Source: Cypionkella sp049896245 (lineage in GTDB: Bacteria > Pseudomonadota > Alphaproteobacteria > Rhodobacterales > Rhodobacteraceae). From it: a stretch of 64,000 nt of DNA. Under the pieces are notes generated by a model. The model had not been told where the DNA came from. It was given only the letters and a program-made list of their open reading frames with translations, and did no database searches. This document shows positions 9,180-17,719 of this stretch, piece by piece; position 1 is the first letter of the stretch, and the number at the start of each line of letters is the position of its first letter. The DNA lies in contig NZ_JAFCTX010000025.1 in the NCBI RefSeq assembly GCF_049896245.1, positions 6,524-70,523 on the forward strand. Direction: 5' to 3'. The position numbers and the translations under genes were made by a program.

Positions 9180-9305
9180 TCAACCTTGGCGGGCCTTGTA
9201 GCGCTTTTGCGTCTTGTTGATCACATAGACGCGGCCTTTACGGCGTACGACCTGGCAATCGCGATGACGGTTTTTCAGCGAGCGCAGCGAGTTTGCAACT
9301 TTCAT
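9180..9305 (-). CDS. rpmJ: 50S ribosomal protein L36 (long type)
   Basis: The frame encodes 41 residues beginning MKVANSLRSLKNRHRD and ending KTQKRYKARQG. This is the 41-residue form of L36 common in alphaproteobacteria. It has a single cysteine, so it is the form without the zinc-binding cysteine set. The ATG is preceded by GGGAGATGC, which supplies the ribosome-binding site. A terminator follows it, and tRNA-Val lies upstream on the same strand. Confidence 0.95.
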   Translation of the reverse strand: MKVANSLRSLKNRHRDCQVVRRKGRVYVINKTQKRYKARQG

Positions 9306-9381
9306 CGTAGCATCTCCCTTGTTCGCGGCGCGTCTTCGCGCCAGTTGAAAAGCGTAGCCCCCGTTACCGGAAGCGGCGAAA

Positions 9382-9456
9382 TGGTGGGCGGTACAGGGAT
9401 CGAACCTGTGGCCACTACGATGTCAACGTAGTGCTCTACCGCTGAGCTAACCGCCC
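9382..9456 (-). tRNA. tRNA-Val (anticodon GAC)
   Basis: The 75-base minus-strand cloverleaf has acceptor arms GGGCGGT/ACCGCCC, D-stem GCTC/GAGC, anticodon stem CTACG/CGTAG with loop TTGACAT (anticodon GAC, reading valine codons), and T-arm ACAGG-TTCGATC-CCTGT. The 3' CCA is encoded. Confidence 0.97.
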
Positions 9457-9638
9457 ACGAACCTGACGTTCCCGCCCAATCTATTCATCCAAGCCCGAAG
9501 GCCCAAACAAAAGGACGCGGGCGGAACCGCGTCGGATGGCTGGGCTATAAACAGAGTCGCAGCGCGGTTCAAGGGGGTAAAGGGGGGTATCGGTAAAGGA
9601 TATTTTGCAGTTATATCACAAAGTAACAGGAGTGTGGC

Positions 9639-10496
9639 GTGTCGCAGGTCTACCTTATTCATCGCCCCGTTCGGCAGGATACGGCGGTGGTGTTTGCCTC
9701 GCCGCACAGCGGGCGGGCCTATTCGGCAGCGTTTCTGGCACAGACCGTTTTGTCGGATCATGCGATCAGGTCATCGGAAGATGCCTTTGTGGATCAAGTG
9801 TTTGGCGCGGCCATGCAGCACGGGGCACCCCTATTGGTGGCTGATGTGCCACGCGCTTATCTTGATCTGAACCGCGCGCCGGATGAATTTGACCCTGCGG
9901 TGATTGAGGGTATCGCCCGTGTGCCGCACAATCCGCGCATATCCTCGGGGTTGGGAGTGATTCCCCGCGTGGTGTCGGGCGGGCGCTTGATCTATCGCGG
10001 CAAGCTGGGTTTGGCGGAAGCCGAGGCGCGGATTGCTGAAGTCTGGCACCCCTACCACCGCGCGCTGCGGCAGTTGCTGGATGAAACCCACAAGACCTTT
10101 GGTGAGGCCGTTCTGATCGACTGCCATTCGATGCCACATGAGGCGATTGACGGCCACGGTCGCCCCGGTCAACCCAAGCCCGATGTCGTACTGGGCGATC
10201 GCTTTGGCGCTGCTGCCGGGCGACATGTGATGGACGCAGTTGAGGCCGCGTTTCAGCGCGCGGGCCTGCGGGTGGCGCGCAATACGCCGTTCGCGGGCGC
10301 GTTCATCGCGCAAAGCTACGGTCGGCCCTCGGCGCGCAGGCATGTGATACAGGTGGAAATTGATCGCGGCCTTTACATGGATGAGGCCACCATCACGCCA
10401 CACAGCGGTTTTGATGATTTCCGCGCGCTGATGGCCGGGGTGATCGCCGAAATCGCAGGCATTGGCCGCGAACAACTGCCGCTTGCTGCGGAATAG
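9639..10496 (+). CDS. N-formylglutamate amidohydrolase family protein
   Basis: The 285-residue protein belongs to the HutG2-like N-formylglutamate amidohydrolase family, which releases glutamate and formate in one branch of histidine degradation. Visible family segments are ASPHSGRAY near the N terminus, DLNRAPDEFD and LIDCHSMPHEA, with the histidines and acidic residues expected at the zinc site. The start is a GTG at 9639, supported by AGGAG 6 bases upstream. No other hut genes are adjacent, so the true substrate may differ from formylglutamate. Confidence 0.87.
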   Translation: MSQVYLIHRPVRQDTAVVFASPHSGRAYSAAFLAQTVLSDHAIRSSEDAFVDQVFGAAMQHGAPLLVADVPRAYLDLNRAPDEFDPAVIEGIARVPHNPRISSGLGVIPRVVSGGRLIYRGKLGLAEAEARIAEVWHPYHRALRQLLDETHKTFGEAVLIDCHSMPHEAIDGHGRPGQPKPDVVLGDRFGAAAGRHVMDAVEAAFQRAGLRVARNTPFAGAFIAQSYGRPSARRHVIQVEIDRGLYMDEATITPHSGFDDFRALMAGVIAEIAGIGREQLPLAAE

Positions 10497-10621
10497 CGGT
10501 GGTTTGGCGGCTGGTCGCCCTTGGTCAGAGGCTTCCCAGATGCGTCGCGTCATGGCCCTTTGACGCTCAATCGTTAAAAATGTCTTAAATTCACGACATC
10601 AAGCCATTGATTTTCATAGCA

Positions 10622-10645
10622 TAAAAAAGGTCCCGAGTTGGGACC
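10622..10645 (-). terminator. Terminator after dinB
   Basis: On the minus strand, GGTCCC-AACTC-GGGACC is followed directly by six Ts. It begins about 8 bases after the dinB stop codon. Confidence 0.85.
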
Positions 10646-10652
10646 ACTCCCG

Positions 10653-11906
10653 TTATCGCAGCGCCCGCCCCTTGATAATTGCCGCGCGGCCAAAGCGGGC
10701 GCGGATCGCGTCGGTCGCGCGCTCGGCTGCGGCGCGTTTTCCTGCGGTGGGGTCCAGCAGGTCGGCGGAAAGATCGGCTTGCGATTCTGGCGCGAGATCG
10801 CTGATGCCGACGCCGATCAGCCGGTAAGGGCCTTTGCGGTCGGTCTGATCGAACAAGGCGCGGGCGGCGCGGTAGATGCGGTCGCTCAGCTGAGTCGGAT
10901 CGGTCAAACTGTGGCGGCGGCTGATCAGTTGAAAATCGGCGCGTTTCAGTTTCAGGGTGACGGTTTTGCCCGCCAGCGCCTTGGCCTTGGCGCGGTCAGC
11001 GACCTGCTCGGCCAACCGCCAGAGATGGCCGTCCAGCAGATCGGGGTCAGAGGTGTCCTCAAAGAAGGTGGTTTCCTTGCTGATCGACTTCAGCTTTTCA
11101 TCGCGGTTGACGCGGCGGGTGTCCAGACCTCGGGCGAGGTGCCATAGCCTGTCGCCCATGCTGCCAAAGCGGGCGACAAGATCGGTGCGGTCCCAGCGCA
11201 GCAGGTCGTTGATGGTGCGGATACCGGCCTTTTCCAGCGCGGCTTGGCTGGCGGTGCCGACGCCCCAGATGATCCGCACCGGTTTGGGACGCAGGAAAGC
11301 CTCGGTCTCGGCCTGCCCGATGATGGAAAAGCCGCGTGGTTTGTCGAGGTCGGAAGCGATCTTGGCGAGGAACTTGTTGTGCGACAGGCCGACCGATCCT
11401 GACAAGCCTAACTCGTCCTCCATTCGCTTCACCAGCCTTGCCAGCACTACGGCGGGCGGTGCGCCGTGCAGGCGTTCGGTGCCGGTTAAATCCAGGAAAG
11501 CCTCGTCGAGGGAAAGTGGTTCAATGGCGGGGGTCAGCGCCTCCATCATCGCGCGGATGGCACGCGAGGCGTCGACGTAGACGGACATGCGGGGTTTGAC
11601 GACCACGGCATCCGGGCAGAGTTTCAGCGCCTGAAACATCGGCATGGCAGAACGCACGCCATGGATGCGGGCGAGGTAGCAGCAGGTCGAGACCACGCCT
11701 CGGGTGCCGCCGCCAACGATCACGGCCTTGTCGCGCAGATCAGGATTGTCGCGTTTCTCGACGCTGGCATAGAAGGCGTCGCAGTCCATGTGGGCGATCA
11801 AAAGTTGGTTCAACTCGGGGTGGGCAAGCAAACGGGGAGAGCGGCACTTCGGGCAGCGGGCTCCGGCGTCAAATTGGGTGAGGCAGTCGCGGCACAGGGC
11901 TGGCAT
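10653..11906 (-). CDS. dinB: DNA polymerase IV with N-terminal zinc-ribbon-like segment
   Basis: This is a Y-family translesion polymerase. The catalytic core opens with HMDCDAFYASVEKRD and carries SLDEAFLDLTGT, whose acidic residues bind the metals; the little-finger domain follows. I start it at the ATG at 11906. The first 25 or so residues (CRDC...CPKC) form a four-cysteine ribbon that Escherichia coli DinB lacks but that is seen in related alphaproteobacteria. The protein has 417 residues. No LexA-type box was recognised just upstream. The ribosome-binding site is weak, so the ATG 48 bases upstream cannot be excluded. Confidence 0.93.
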   Translation of the reverse strand: MPALCRDCLTQFDAGARCPKCRSPRLLAHPELNQLLIAHMDCDAFYASVEKRDNPDLRDKAVIVGGGTRGVVSTCCYLARIHGVRSAMPMFQALKLCPDAVVVKPRMSVYVDASRAIRAMMEALTPAIEPLSLDEAFLDLTGTERLHGAPPAVVLARLVKRMEDELGLSGSVGLSHNKFLAKIASDLDKPRGFSIIGQAETEAFLRPKPVRIIWGVGTASQAALEKAGIRTINDLLRWDRTDLVARFGSMGDRLWHLARGLDTRRVNRDEKLKSISKETTFFEDTSDPDLLDGHLWRLAEQVADRAKAKALAGKTVTLKLKRADFQLISRRHSLTDPTQLSDRIYRAARALFDQTDRKGPYRLIGVGISDLAPESQADLSADLLDPTAGKRAAAERATDAIRARFGRAAIIKGRALR

Positions 11907-12139
11907 GGTTGGATTATGCCAGATCGGGGGCGGGGTTGTCCACGCGTGGCGCATTGGGGCGTTTTATAGGAATCAATGGGTTATGAGGTAGTGTTTACGA
12001 ATTGTTTACGGTTGTGTCCACGCGCCCTTAGGTCATCCTCTCTGCTCAAATATCCCCGCCGGAGGCATCCGACACCCCCCACAAGCGTCTTCGCGTCAGA
12101 ACTCTGGCTGCGGCCCGCAAATCTTCTATAACAGGCGGC

Positions 12140-12976
12140 ATGTCAGACTCGATCAATCAAACCTTAGTGGTGGGCGCAAGCGGGCGGGTCGGGCGGCTGC
12201 TGGCGCGGGCTTGGGCGCTGGGCGGTCTGGCCCCGACCTTGCAGCATCGCGGCGCAGGGTGGGCTGCGGGTTTGCCGCAGATGGAATGGCATCCGCTTGC
12301 GGGTGCCGCGCTGGAGCAGGGGCGGTTTCGGGCGATGATCGTGTTGGCGGGGGCGGTGCGGGGGGATTTGGCGTTGAATACGCAACTGACCCAAGCGTGC
12401 TGTGCGGCGGCAGCGCAGGCGGGAATTGGGCAGGTTTTGCTGGCCTCGTCCTCGGCGGTGTATGGGGTGAATGGTGGGCTGGCCTGCCGCGAGGATACGC
12501 CTTGCCTTCCCGTCAATGACTATGGCCGTTCTAAGCTGGAGGCCGAGGCGGCGGCCAACCGCTGGCGCGGGCGCGGGCTGGCGATCACGGCGCTGCGGAT
12601 TGGCAATGTGGCGGGGGCGGATGCTTTGCTGGCGGCGATACAACCCGGTCAGCCGACCAAGATCGATTGTTTTGCGGACGGAACGGGGCCGATGCGCAGC
12701 TATATCGGGCCGGAGACTTTGGCCGATGTGCTGGTGAAGTTGGTTGGCAAGACCCTGCCGCCTATCCTGAACATTGCTGCTCCAGACCCGGTGGCGATGG
12801 CTGATCTGGCGCAGGCGGCTGGGTCAGCTTGGGCCTATCAGCCCGCGCCAGACAGTGCGCATCAGCGCATCACGCTGGATTGTGGCCTGCTGGCGCAGCA
12901 TTACCCCTTCAGCGAAAGTCAGTCCGGCGCGCCTGTGATGGTCGCGGAGTGGCTTTGTATGCGAGAGCCACAATGA
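12140..12976 (+). CDS. NAD-dependent sugar epimerase/dehydratase family protein
   Basis: The 278-residue protein is a short-chain dehydrogenase of the extended nucleotide-sugar type. It has an N-terminal Rossmann motif (VVGASGRVGR), an SSSAVYG stretch with the catalytic serine, and YGRSK supplying the Tyr-x-x-x-Lys pair. It probably alters a nucleotide-linked sugar. Its stop overlaps the start of the sugar-transferase gene (ATGA), so the two are translated together and probably act in one glycan pathway. Confidence 0.85.
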   Translation: MSDSINQTLVVGASGRVGRLLARAWALGGLAPTLQHRGAGWAAGLPQMEWHPLAGAALEQGRFRAMIVLAGAVRGDLALNTQLTQACCAAAAQAGIGQVLLASSSAVYGVNGGLACREDTPCLPVNDYGRSKLEAEAAANRWRGRGLAITALRIGNVAGADALLAAIQPGQPTKIDCFADGTGPMRSYIGPETLADVLVKLVGKTLPPILNIAAPDPVAMADLAQAAGSAWAYQPAPDSAHQRITLDCGLLAQHYPFSESQSGAPVMVAEWLCMREPQ

Positions 12977-13581
12977 CGCCGATGAAACGCTTTCTGGATG
13001 TGCTGGCCGTGCTGGTGCTGGCGATCCCGCTGCTGCCTTTGGGGCTGCTGACGGCGCTGGCGATCCTTATCCTCGACGGTCGCCCGGTGATCTATTGGGC
13101 CGAACGAATGAAGACCCCGACGCAAAGTTTCAAGCTGGCAAAGTTCCGCAGCATGACGGTGCGGCCTGCCGAGGCGGGGGTTTCGGGCGGTGACAAATCC
13201 AGCCGGATCACCCGGACCGGGCGGTTGCTCCGCCGGAGCCGTTTGGATGAATTGCCGCAACTTTGGAATGTGCTGAAGGGCGATATCAGCTTTGTCGGGC
13301 CGCGCCCGCCGCTGCGGGAATATGTTGAACGCTTCCCGGAGATTTACCGCCAAGTGCTGAAATCGCGCCCCGGTATCACCGGCCTTGCGACGATTGTGTA
13401 TCACCGTCACGAGGAATTGCTGCTGGCGCGCTGCAAGACGGCGGCGGAAACCGATGCGGTCTATGCGCGGGCCTGCGTGCCCCGCAAAGCCAAGCTGGAT
13501 TTGATCTATCAGCGGCGGCGCAATCTGCGGTTTGATTTTTATCTGATGCTGAAGACGGTGTTCAAAAGGTTGCCACTGTAG
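12973..13581 (+). CDS. Initiating sugar transferase (polyprenol-phosphate phosphoglycosyltransferase)
   Basis: The 202-residue protein matches the bacterial sugar transferase family (PglC/WcaJ catalytic domain). It has a single N-terminal membrane segment (MKRFLDVLAVLVLAIPLLPL), the KFRSM motif, RLDELPQLWNVLKG with the catalytic Asp-Glu pair, and SFVGPRPPLREYV. It is expected to place the first sugar phosphate on undecaprenyl phosphate for exopolysaccharide or a related glycan. The ATG at 12973 overlaps the previous stop codon. Confidence 0.92.
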   Translation: MTPMKRFLDVLAVLVLAIPLLPLGLLTALAILILDGRPVIYWAERMKTPTQSFKLAKFRSMTVRPAEAGVSGGDKSSRITRTGRLLRRSRLDELPQLWNVLKGDISFVGPRPPLREYVERFPEIYRQVLKSRPGITGLATIVYHRHEELLLARCKTAAETDAVYARACVPRKAKLDLIYQRRRNLRFDFYLMLKTVFKRLPL

Positions 13582-13727
13582 GCTGGTTCTTGCCCAAACA
13601 GCACGAACCTGCCGTCAAGCAGCAGATTTTCGGATGATCTTTCCAAAGCCGCCATCATCTTTGAAATGGAGGTTCAGCGACAGCACGTCTGAAGTCTATC
13701 AACTTTATCGTGTTTAGGAAGCTGCTG

Positions 13728-13988
13728 ATGCGCTCGCTGAAACTGGTCGGTTTGTCCGGCAATATAACTGCGCCGTCCAAGACCCGTGCCTTGGTGCAAA
13801 CGGCGGTGACTTTGGCTGCTGATCGCTTGGGGGCAGGGGCTGAGGTGATCGAGGTCGGTGACTTTGGCGACCAGCTTGGCCGCGCGCGGCGGTTGACCGA
13901 TCTGGACGCTAAAGGCCAAGCGCTGGTTGCCCGCATCGTAGACGCCGATGCCTTGATCGTCGCCACACCGATCTACAAAGCCAGCTGA
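13728..13988 (+). pseudogene. Truncated NADPH-dependent FMN reductase (MsuE/SsuE type)
   Basis: The frame opens at the ATG at 13728 with AGGA nine bases upstream. It encodes the first half of a flavodoxin-like FMN reductase: VGLSGNITAPSKT (phosphate-binding loop), then DADALIVATPIYKAS and a stop. Family members continue for roughly another 100 residues after the ATP(I/V)YK segment. The frame breaks exactly where sequence from a different gene begins, so this is a deletion remnant and is unlikely to be active. Confidence 0.8.
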
Positions 13989-14100
13989 CCGCCATTGGCG
14001 CAACGCCCGCACCCTGCACGACCCGGTGCGCTGGAAGTATGCGATCCTTGGAAATTACTATCTGAACGGCGTCAACCCGCCCTTCCATGCATGGAGCTGA
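13981..14100 (+). pseudogene. C-terminal remnant of an SfnB-like acyl-CoA-dehydrogenase-fold monooxygenase
   Basis: Read in the frame ending at TGA 14098-14100, the stretch encodes ADRHWRNARTLHDPVRWK followed by a short tail with GNYYLNGVNPP. This closely resembles the C-terminal end of SfnB/DszC-like flavin-dependent sulfur-acquisition oxidoreductases. No start or upstream part of that gene remains. It joins the truncated FMN reductase out of frame at about 13980. Confidence 0.75.
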
Positions 14101-14101
14101 T

Positions 14102-15265
14102 ATGAGCATTCCCGACAAAATCAACGTGCTGTGGTTCATACCCACCCACGGCGAAAGCCGCTATCTTGGCACATCAGAAGGCGGGCGGCAGGTTGATCTG
14201 GCCTATCTGACACAGGTGGCGAAAGCGGCGGATTCGCTGGGGTTTTATGGTGCGCTGCTGCCGACTGGGCGCAGTTGTGAGGATAGCTGGGTGGTGGCTT
14301 CTGCGCTTGCCACCCAGACCGAGCGTTTGCGGTTTCTGGTTGCCGTGCGCCCCGGCCTGCAATCGCCGACCTTGGCCGCGCGGATGACCGCCACGCTGGA
14401 CCGGATTTCCAACGGGCGGTTGTTGATCAACATCGTCACGGGTGGCGATCCGGCGGAGAACAAAGGCGACGGCATCAACCTGCCGCATTCTGAGCGCTAT
14501 GAGATCACGGATGAGTTTCTCGGCATCTACCGCGCCTTGCTGCGTGGCGAAACGGTGGAGCATACCGGGAAACACTTCCAAATCTCGGATGGCCGCCTGA
14601 TCTATCCGCCCGCGCAAAAGCCCTATCCACCCCTGTATTTTGGCGGCTCGTCGGAGGAGGGCTTCAAGGTTGGCGCCAAGCATATCGACAAATACCTGAC
14701 ATGGGGCGAACCCCCGGCGCAGGTGGCCGAAAAGATCGCGACAATGCGGCGTCATGCAGAGGCTGAGGGGCGTGAGGTGTCCTTTGGCATCCGGCTGCAT
14801 GTGATCGTGCGCGACACCACTGCCGAGGCTTGGGCGGCAGCCGATAAGCTGATCAGCAAGCTGGATGATCACACCATCGCCGAGGCGCAAAAGGTGTTCG
14901 CGCGGATGGATTCGGTGGGCCAAGCCCGGATGACCGCGCTGCATGGCGGGCGGCGGGATAAGCTGGAGATCAGCCCGAACCTGTGGGCGGGCGTCGGCCT
15001 TGTGCGCGGCGGGGCGGGCACCGCACTGGTGGGTGATGCCGACACAGTAGCCGAGCGCATCGACGAATATCGTCGCATCGGTGTCGATAGCTTCATCTTC
15101 TCGGGCTATCCGCATCTGGAAGAAGCCTATAGCTTTGGCGAATTGGTGCTGCCGAAACTTCCCCTTGGCCATCCGATCCCACGCCGCGATATGGTGGTCA
15201 ACACCGGGCCTTTCGGCGAAACCATCGCGGGCGATCACAAGCCCAAACTACAGGCGGCACAATGA
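14102..15265 (+). CDS. ssuD: FMNH2-dependent alkanesulfonate monooxygenase
   Basis: The 387-residue luciferase-fold enzyme uses reduced flavin and oxygen to cleave the C-S bond of alkanesulfonates, releasing sulfite for growth under sulfate limitation. Family segments are VLWFIPTHGESRYLG, LLPTGRSCEDSW, NIVTGGDP, PPLYFGGSSEEG and YLTWGEPPAQV. The ATG at 14102 has GGAG five bases upstream. MsuD and SfnG are close relatives, so the substrate could be methanesulfonate. The flavin reductase that would normally supply FMNH2 is a broken remnant just upstream; a FAD oxidoreductase gene overlaps the 3' end. Confidence 0.92.
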   Translation: MSIPDKINVLWFIPTHGESRYLGTSEGGRQVDLAYLTQVAKAADSLGFYGALLPTGRSCEDSWVVASALATQTERLRFLVAVRPGLQSPTLAARMTATLDRISNGRLLINIVTGGDPAENKGDGINLPHSERYEITDEFLGIYRALLRGETVEHTGKHFQISDGRLIYPPAQKPYPPLYFGGSSEEGFKVGAKHIDKYLTWGEPPAQVAEKIATMRRHAEAEGREVSFGIRLHVIVRDTTAEAWAAADKLISKLDDHTIAEAQKVFARMDSVGQARMTALHGGRRDKLEISPNLWAGVGLVRGGAGTALVGDADTVAERIDEYRRIGVDSFIFSGYPHLEEAYSFGELVLPKLPLGHPIPRRDMVVNTGPFGETIAGDHKPKLQAAQ

Positions 15266-16677
15266 CCCAACCCAACACCAAGCACCCGATAACCGTCGCC
15301 ATCATCGGCGGCGGCCTGTCTGGGGCAGCGGTGGCCTATCATCTCGCTGGGCTGGGGCAGGCGATGGATCTGGTGGTGATCGAACCGCGTGAGGGTCTCG
15401 GGCGCGGTTTGGCCTATGCGACACCCGACCCCGATCACCGCCTGAACGTGCCGGACCACAAGATGACGCTGCGCTCGGACCGCCCTGAAGATTTCCGGCG
15501 CTGGCTGCATACGGCGGAGGCCCCCAGCCTGCCCGCCAATTCGGCGCGATTGTCGGGTGAGACTTTCGCGCCCCGCGCGGTGTTTGGCAGCTATGTCGCG
15601 GCGCAGCTTGCGCCTTTGCTGGCTGCGGGGCTGTTGCGGCATGTGCAGGCGCGGGTGGTGTCGGTTGGGCGGGCGGATCGCTATAGGTTGGGGCTGTCGG
15701 ATGGTGGTAAGGTTGTGGCGGATATCGTTGTGCTGGCAACCACGCATCCGAACGCGGGTCTGCCGCGTGAATTGGCCGGGTTGGCGGGCGATCCCGCGCT
15801 GATTGCTGATCCGTTTGCCGAAGGTGCTTTGGCAGGCGTGGCGGAAGACGCGCGGGTATTGATCGTGGGCAATGGGTTGACCTCGGCGGATATCGTGGCA
15901 TCCCTGCACAGGCGCGGCCATCGCGGCCAGATCACGGCGCTGTCGCGGCATGGGTATCGCTCGCAACCGCACGGGCCTGTACAAGCGGAGACGACGGCGG
16001 ATTTCGCGCATACCCCGGCGCGGACAGCGTTGCAGTTGCTGCGACGGGTGCGGGTGGCTTTGGCGCGGGATCAGGCATTGGGCCTGACATGGCACGCAGT
16101 GTTTGACCGTTTGCGTGCGCAGGGGCCCGCGATCTGGACGGCTTTGTCCGAGGCGGAGAGGCGGCGGTTTCTGCGGCATTTGCGCGCCCTGTGGGACATC
16201 CACCGCTTTCGGATCGCGCCGCAGACCTACGAGGCGAACCAACAGATGCAGCGCTTGGGGCGGCTGGTCAGTTTGGGCGCGCGGATTGTCTCGGCTACGC
16301 CAGGCAGCCCGGTCAAGCTGAGCTTGCAAGCCAGCCGCAATCGGGCGCGGTTTACCGTGGCGGTGGATCGGGTGATTTTGGCCACTGGACCCGCGCATGG
16401 TGGCGTGATTGCGGCGGTGCCTGCGCTGGCTGATCTGGCGGGTTTGGGGCTGTTGCAACCCGATCCGCTGGGCTTGGGTCTGCTGACTGCGGCAAATGGC
16501 CAAGCGGTGCCAGTGTCGGGTGCTGCGGATGGCACGCTGTTGGTGGCGGGGCCGCTGGCGCGGGCTGCGGTGGGCGAGTTGATGGGGGTGCCAGAGGTGA
16601 TCACCTGGGCCGAACATATTGCGCGGGAAGTGGCAGGGCAGGTGGCGGTGCGGCGGGGTTTGGTGGCGGCGCAGTAG
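15262..16677 (+). CDS. FAD/NAD(P)-binding oxidoreductase
   Basis: The 471-residue protein opens with a dinucleotide-binding fold (VAIIGGGLSGAAVAYHLAGL) and has a second Rossmann-like motif in the middle (VLIVGNGLTSADIVASLH). This matches the FAD-NAD(P)-binding family of unassigned oxidoreductases. It shares an ATGA overlap with ssuD, so the two are translationally coupled. It may act on the same organosulfur route or supply reduced flavin; this is inference from position only. Confidence 0.82.
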   Translation: MTQPNTKHPITVAIIGGGLSGAAVAYHLAGLGQAMDLVVIEPREGLGRGLAYATPDPDHRLNVPDHKMTLRSDRPEDFRRWLHTAEAPSLPANSARLSGETFAPRAVFGSYVAAQLAPLLAAGLLRHVQARVVSVGRADRYRLGLSDGGKVVADIVVLATTHPNAGLPRELAGLAGDPALIADPFAEGALAGVAEDARVLIVGNGLTSADIVASLHRRGHRGQITALSRHGYRSQPHGPVQAETTADFAHTPARTALQLLRRVRVALARDQALGLTWHAVFDRLRAQGPAIWTALSEAERRRFLRHLRALWDIHRFRIAPQTYEANQQMQRLGRLVSLGARIVSATPGSPVKLSLQASRNRARFTVAVDRVILATGPAHGGVIAAVPALADLAGLGLLQPDPLGLGLLTAANGQAVPVSGAADGTLLVAGPLARAAVGELMGVPEVITWAEHIAREVAGQVAVRRGLVAAQ

Positions 16678-17343
16678 GGTCTGAGCCCAGTGTCGCGGCT
16701 CTGTCACGTTCACTGCCACGTCCGCTGCGGACCATGGCCGCGATTACGGGGTGACACTGCGGGGTGACACTGCTTGCGCCGATCAACCAAGTTTGCCGCC
16801 ACCAGACCTATGACGGAACCGCACCACACCGCGACGGCGGTGCGCGCCATTGATCTGCGTCGGCCGTGTCCGCATGAGGGCCGCGCGTTCAGATCCTGTC
16901 CTTGCGCCTGAACCAAACGCACCCGGTGCTGGTGCGCAGCCAAAGCAACCTGGGTCAGATTGACGCCAGTTCTGCGCAAGCGAAACTCTGGTCAGACGGG
17001 TCAGATGCTGCCTGATTGCCGCGCCCGGTGCCGTGTCATACCTATTCAAAGCGCGCGCTGGGCAAGTGTATTGATCCAGAAGTTCGGGGCGTTGCATTGG
17101 CAGTGAATGATCCGAGCGACGGTCGCAGATGGTGTACGCCCCGGTCCGAAGCCGCTGCTGACTGACGCGCTGGGTCAATCTAGCGAGGGCAATGATCGGT
17201 ATGGCTCAGTCTCGATCCATTTTGGGTTGAGAAAGCAAGCGGCGCGGCAAAGTCTTGGTCTCGAATTTTGATCTGGAGCGGCAGTGTGGCACGACTTTCG
17301 CCTTGGACGATTCACTTCGTGAATCCATGTGGTTAGAGGCGGT
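16678..17343. other. Gene-poor stretch with no recognised coding sequence
   Basis: About 670 bases separate the FAD oxidoreductase from the transposase remnant. The short open frames on both strands show no family I recognise, no convincing ribosome-binding sites, and frequent stops. It looks like decayed DNA next to an insertion-sequence remnant. Confidence 0.5.
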
Positions 17344-17640
17344 ATGAGCAAGCCTTCGCCCTTGAACTTTTGCACGACGCACTGGTCCAGCGACAGTCCG
17401 GGCTTGCCGAAACGGCTTGACCAGATCCCCGAGGGTGAAGAGATCGGCACCGTGACCACCCCCTCTTATGGTTTGCAGGCAAACCATTGCCGGGCAACGG
17501 ATGGTGCAGGTGGCACCCGCCGATTACACCCGCCGATGCCATGCCGCGATCCTCGACCGCCAAACCGCCGAAATCCAGATCCGCAGCACCCGCGTGAACC
17601 GTTTCTCAACCCGCGGCACCGCCAAAACCATTGGCGTGGC
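17344..17640 (+). pseudogene. Internally deleted IS5-family transposase remnant
   Basis: The frame opens with MSKPSPLNFCTTHW, like the N terminus of IS5-type transposases. After about 20 residues it jumps to LDQIPEGEEIGTVT, a segment that normally lies in the middle of the DDE domain. The next family segment (YTRRCHAAILDRQ) follows after a short unrelated stretch in another frame. The order is right but most of the protein is missing and the frame is shifted, so this is a dead transposase. Terminal repeats were not identified. Confidence 0.65.
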
Positions 17641-17719
17641 TTGCAATCGGCGAGGAAAGCGGCTGTCACGCCTCGGACATGAGTTGTGCCGCAAAGTTCG
17701 ACTGTGGGCCGGTCTCTGA

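Noticed and set aside
9458..9475. GAAC-N5-GTTC palindrome near tRNA-Val as an SOS box
   Set aside because: The spacing does not match the alphaproteobacterial LexA sites and no SOS gene starts here.
15235..16719. A minus-strand open frame of about 490 codons opposite the FAD oxidoreductase
   Set aside because: The plus-strand frame has clear dinucleotide-binding motifs and an ATGA link to ssuD; the reverse frame is rich in Gln, Arg, His and Pro and has no family features.
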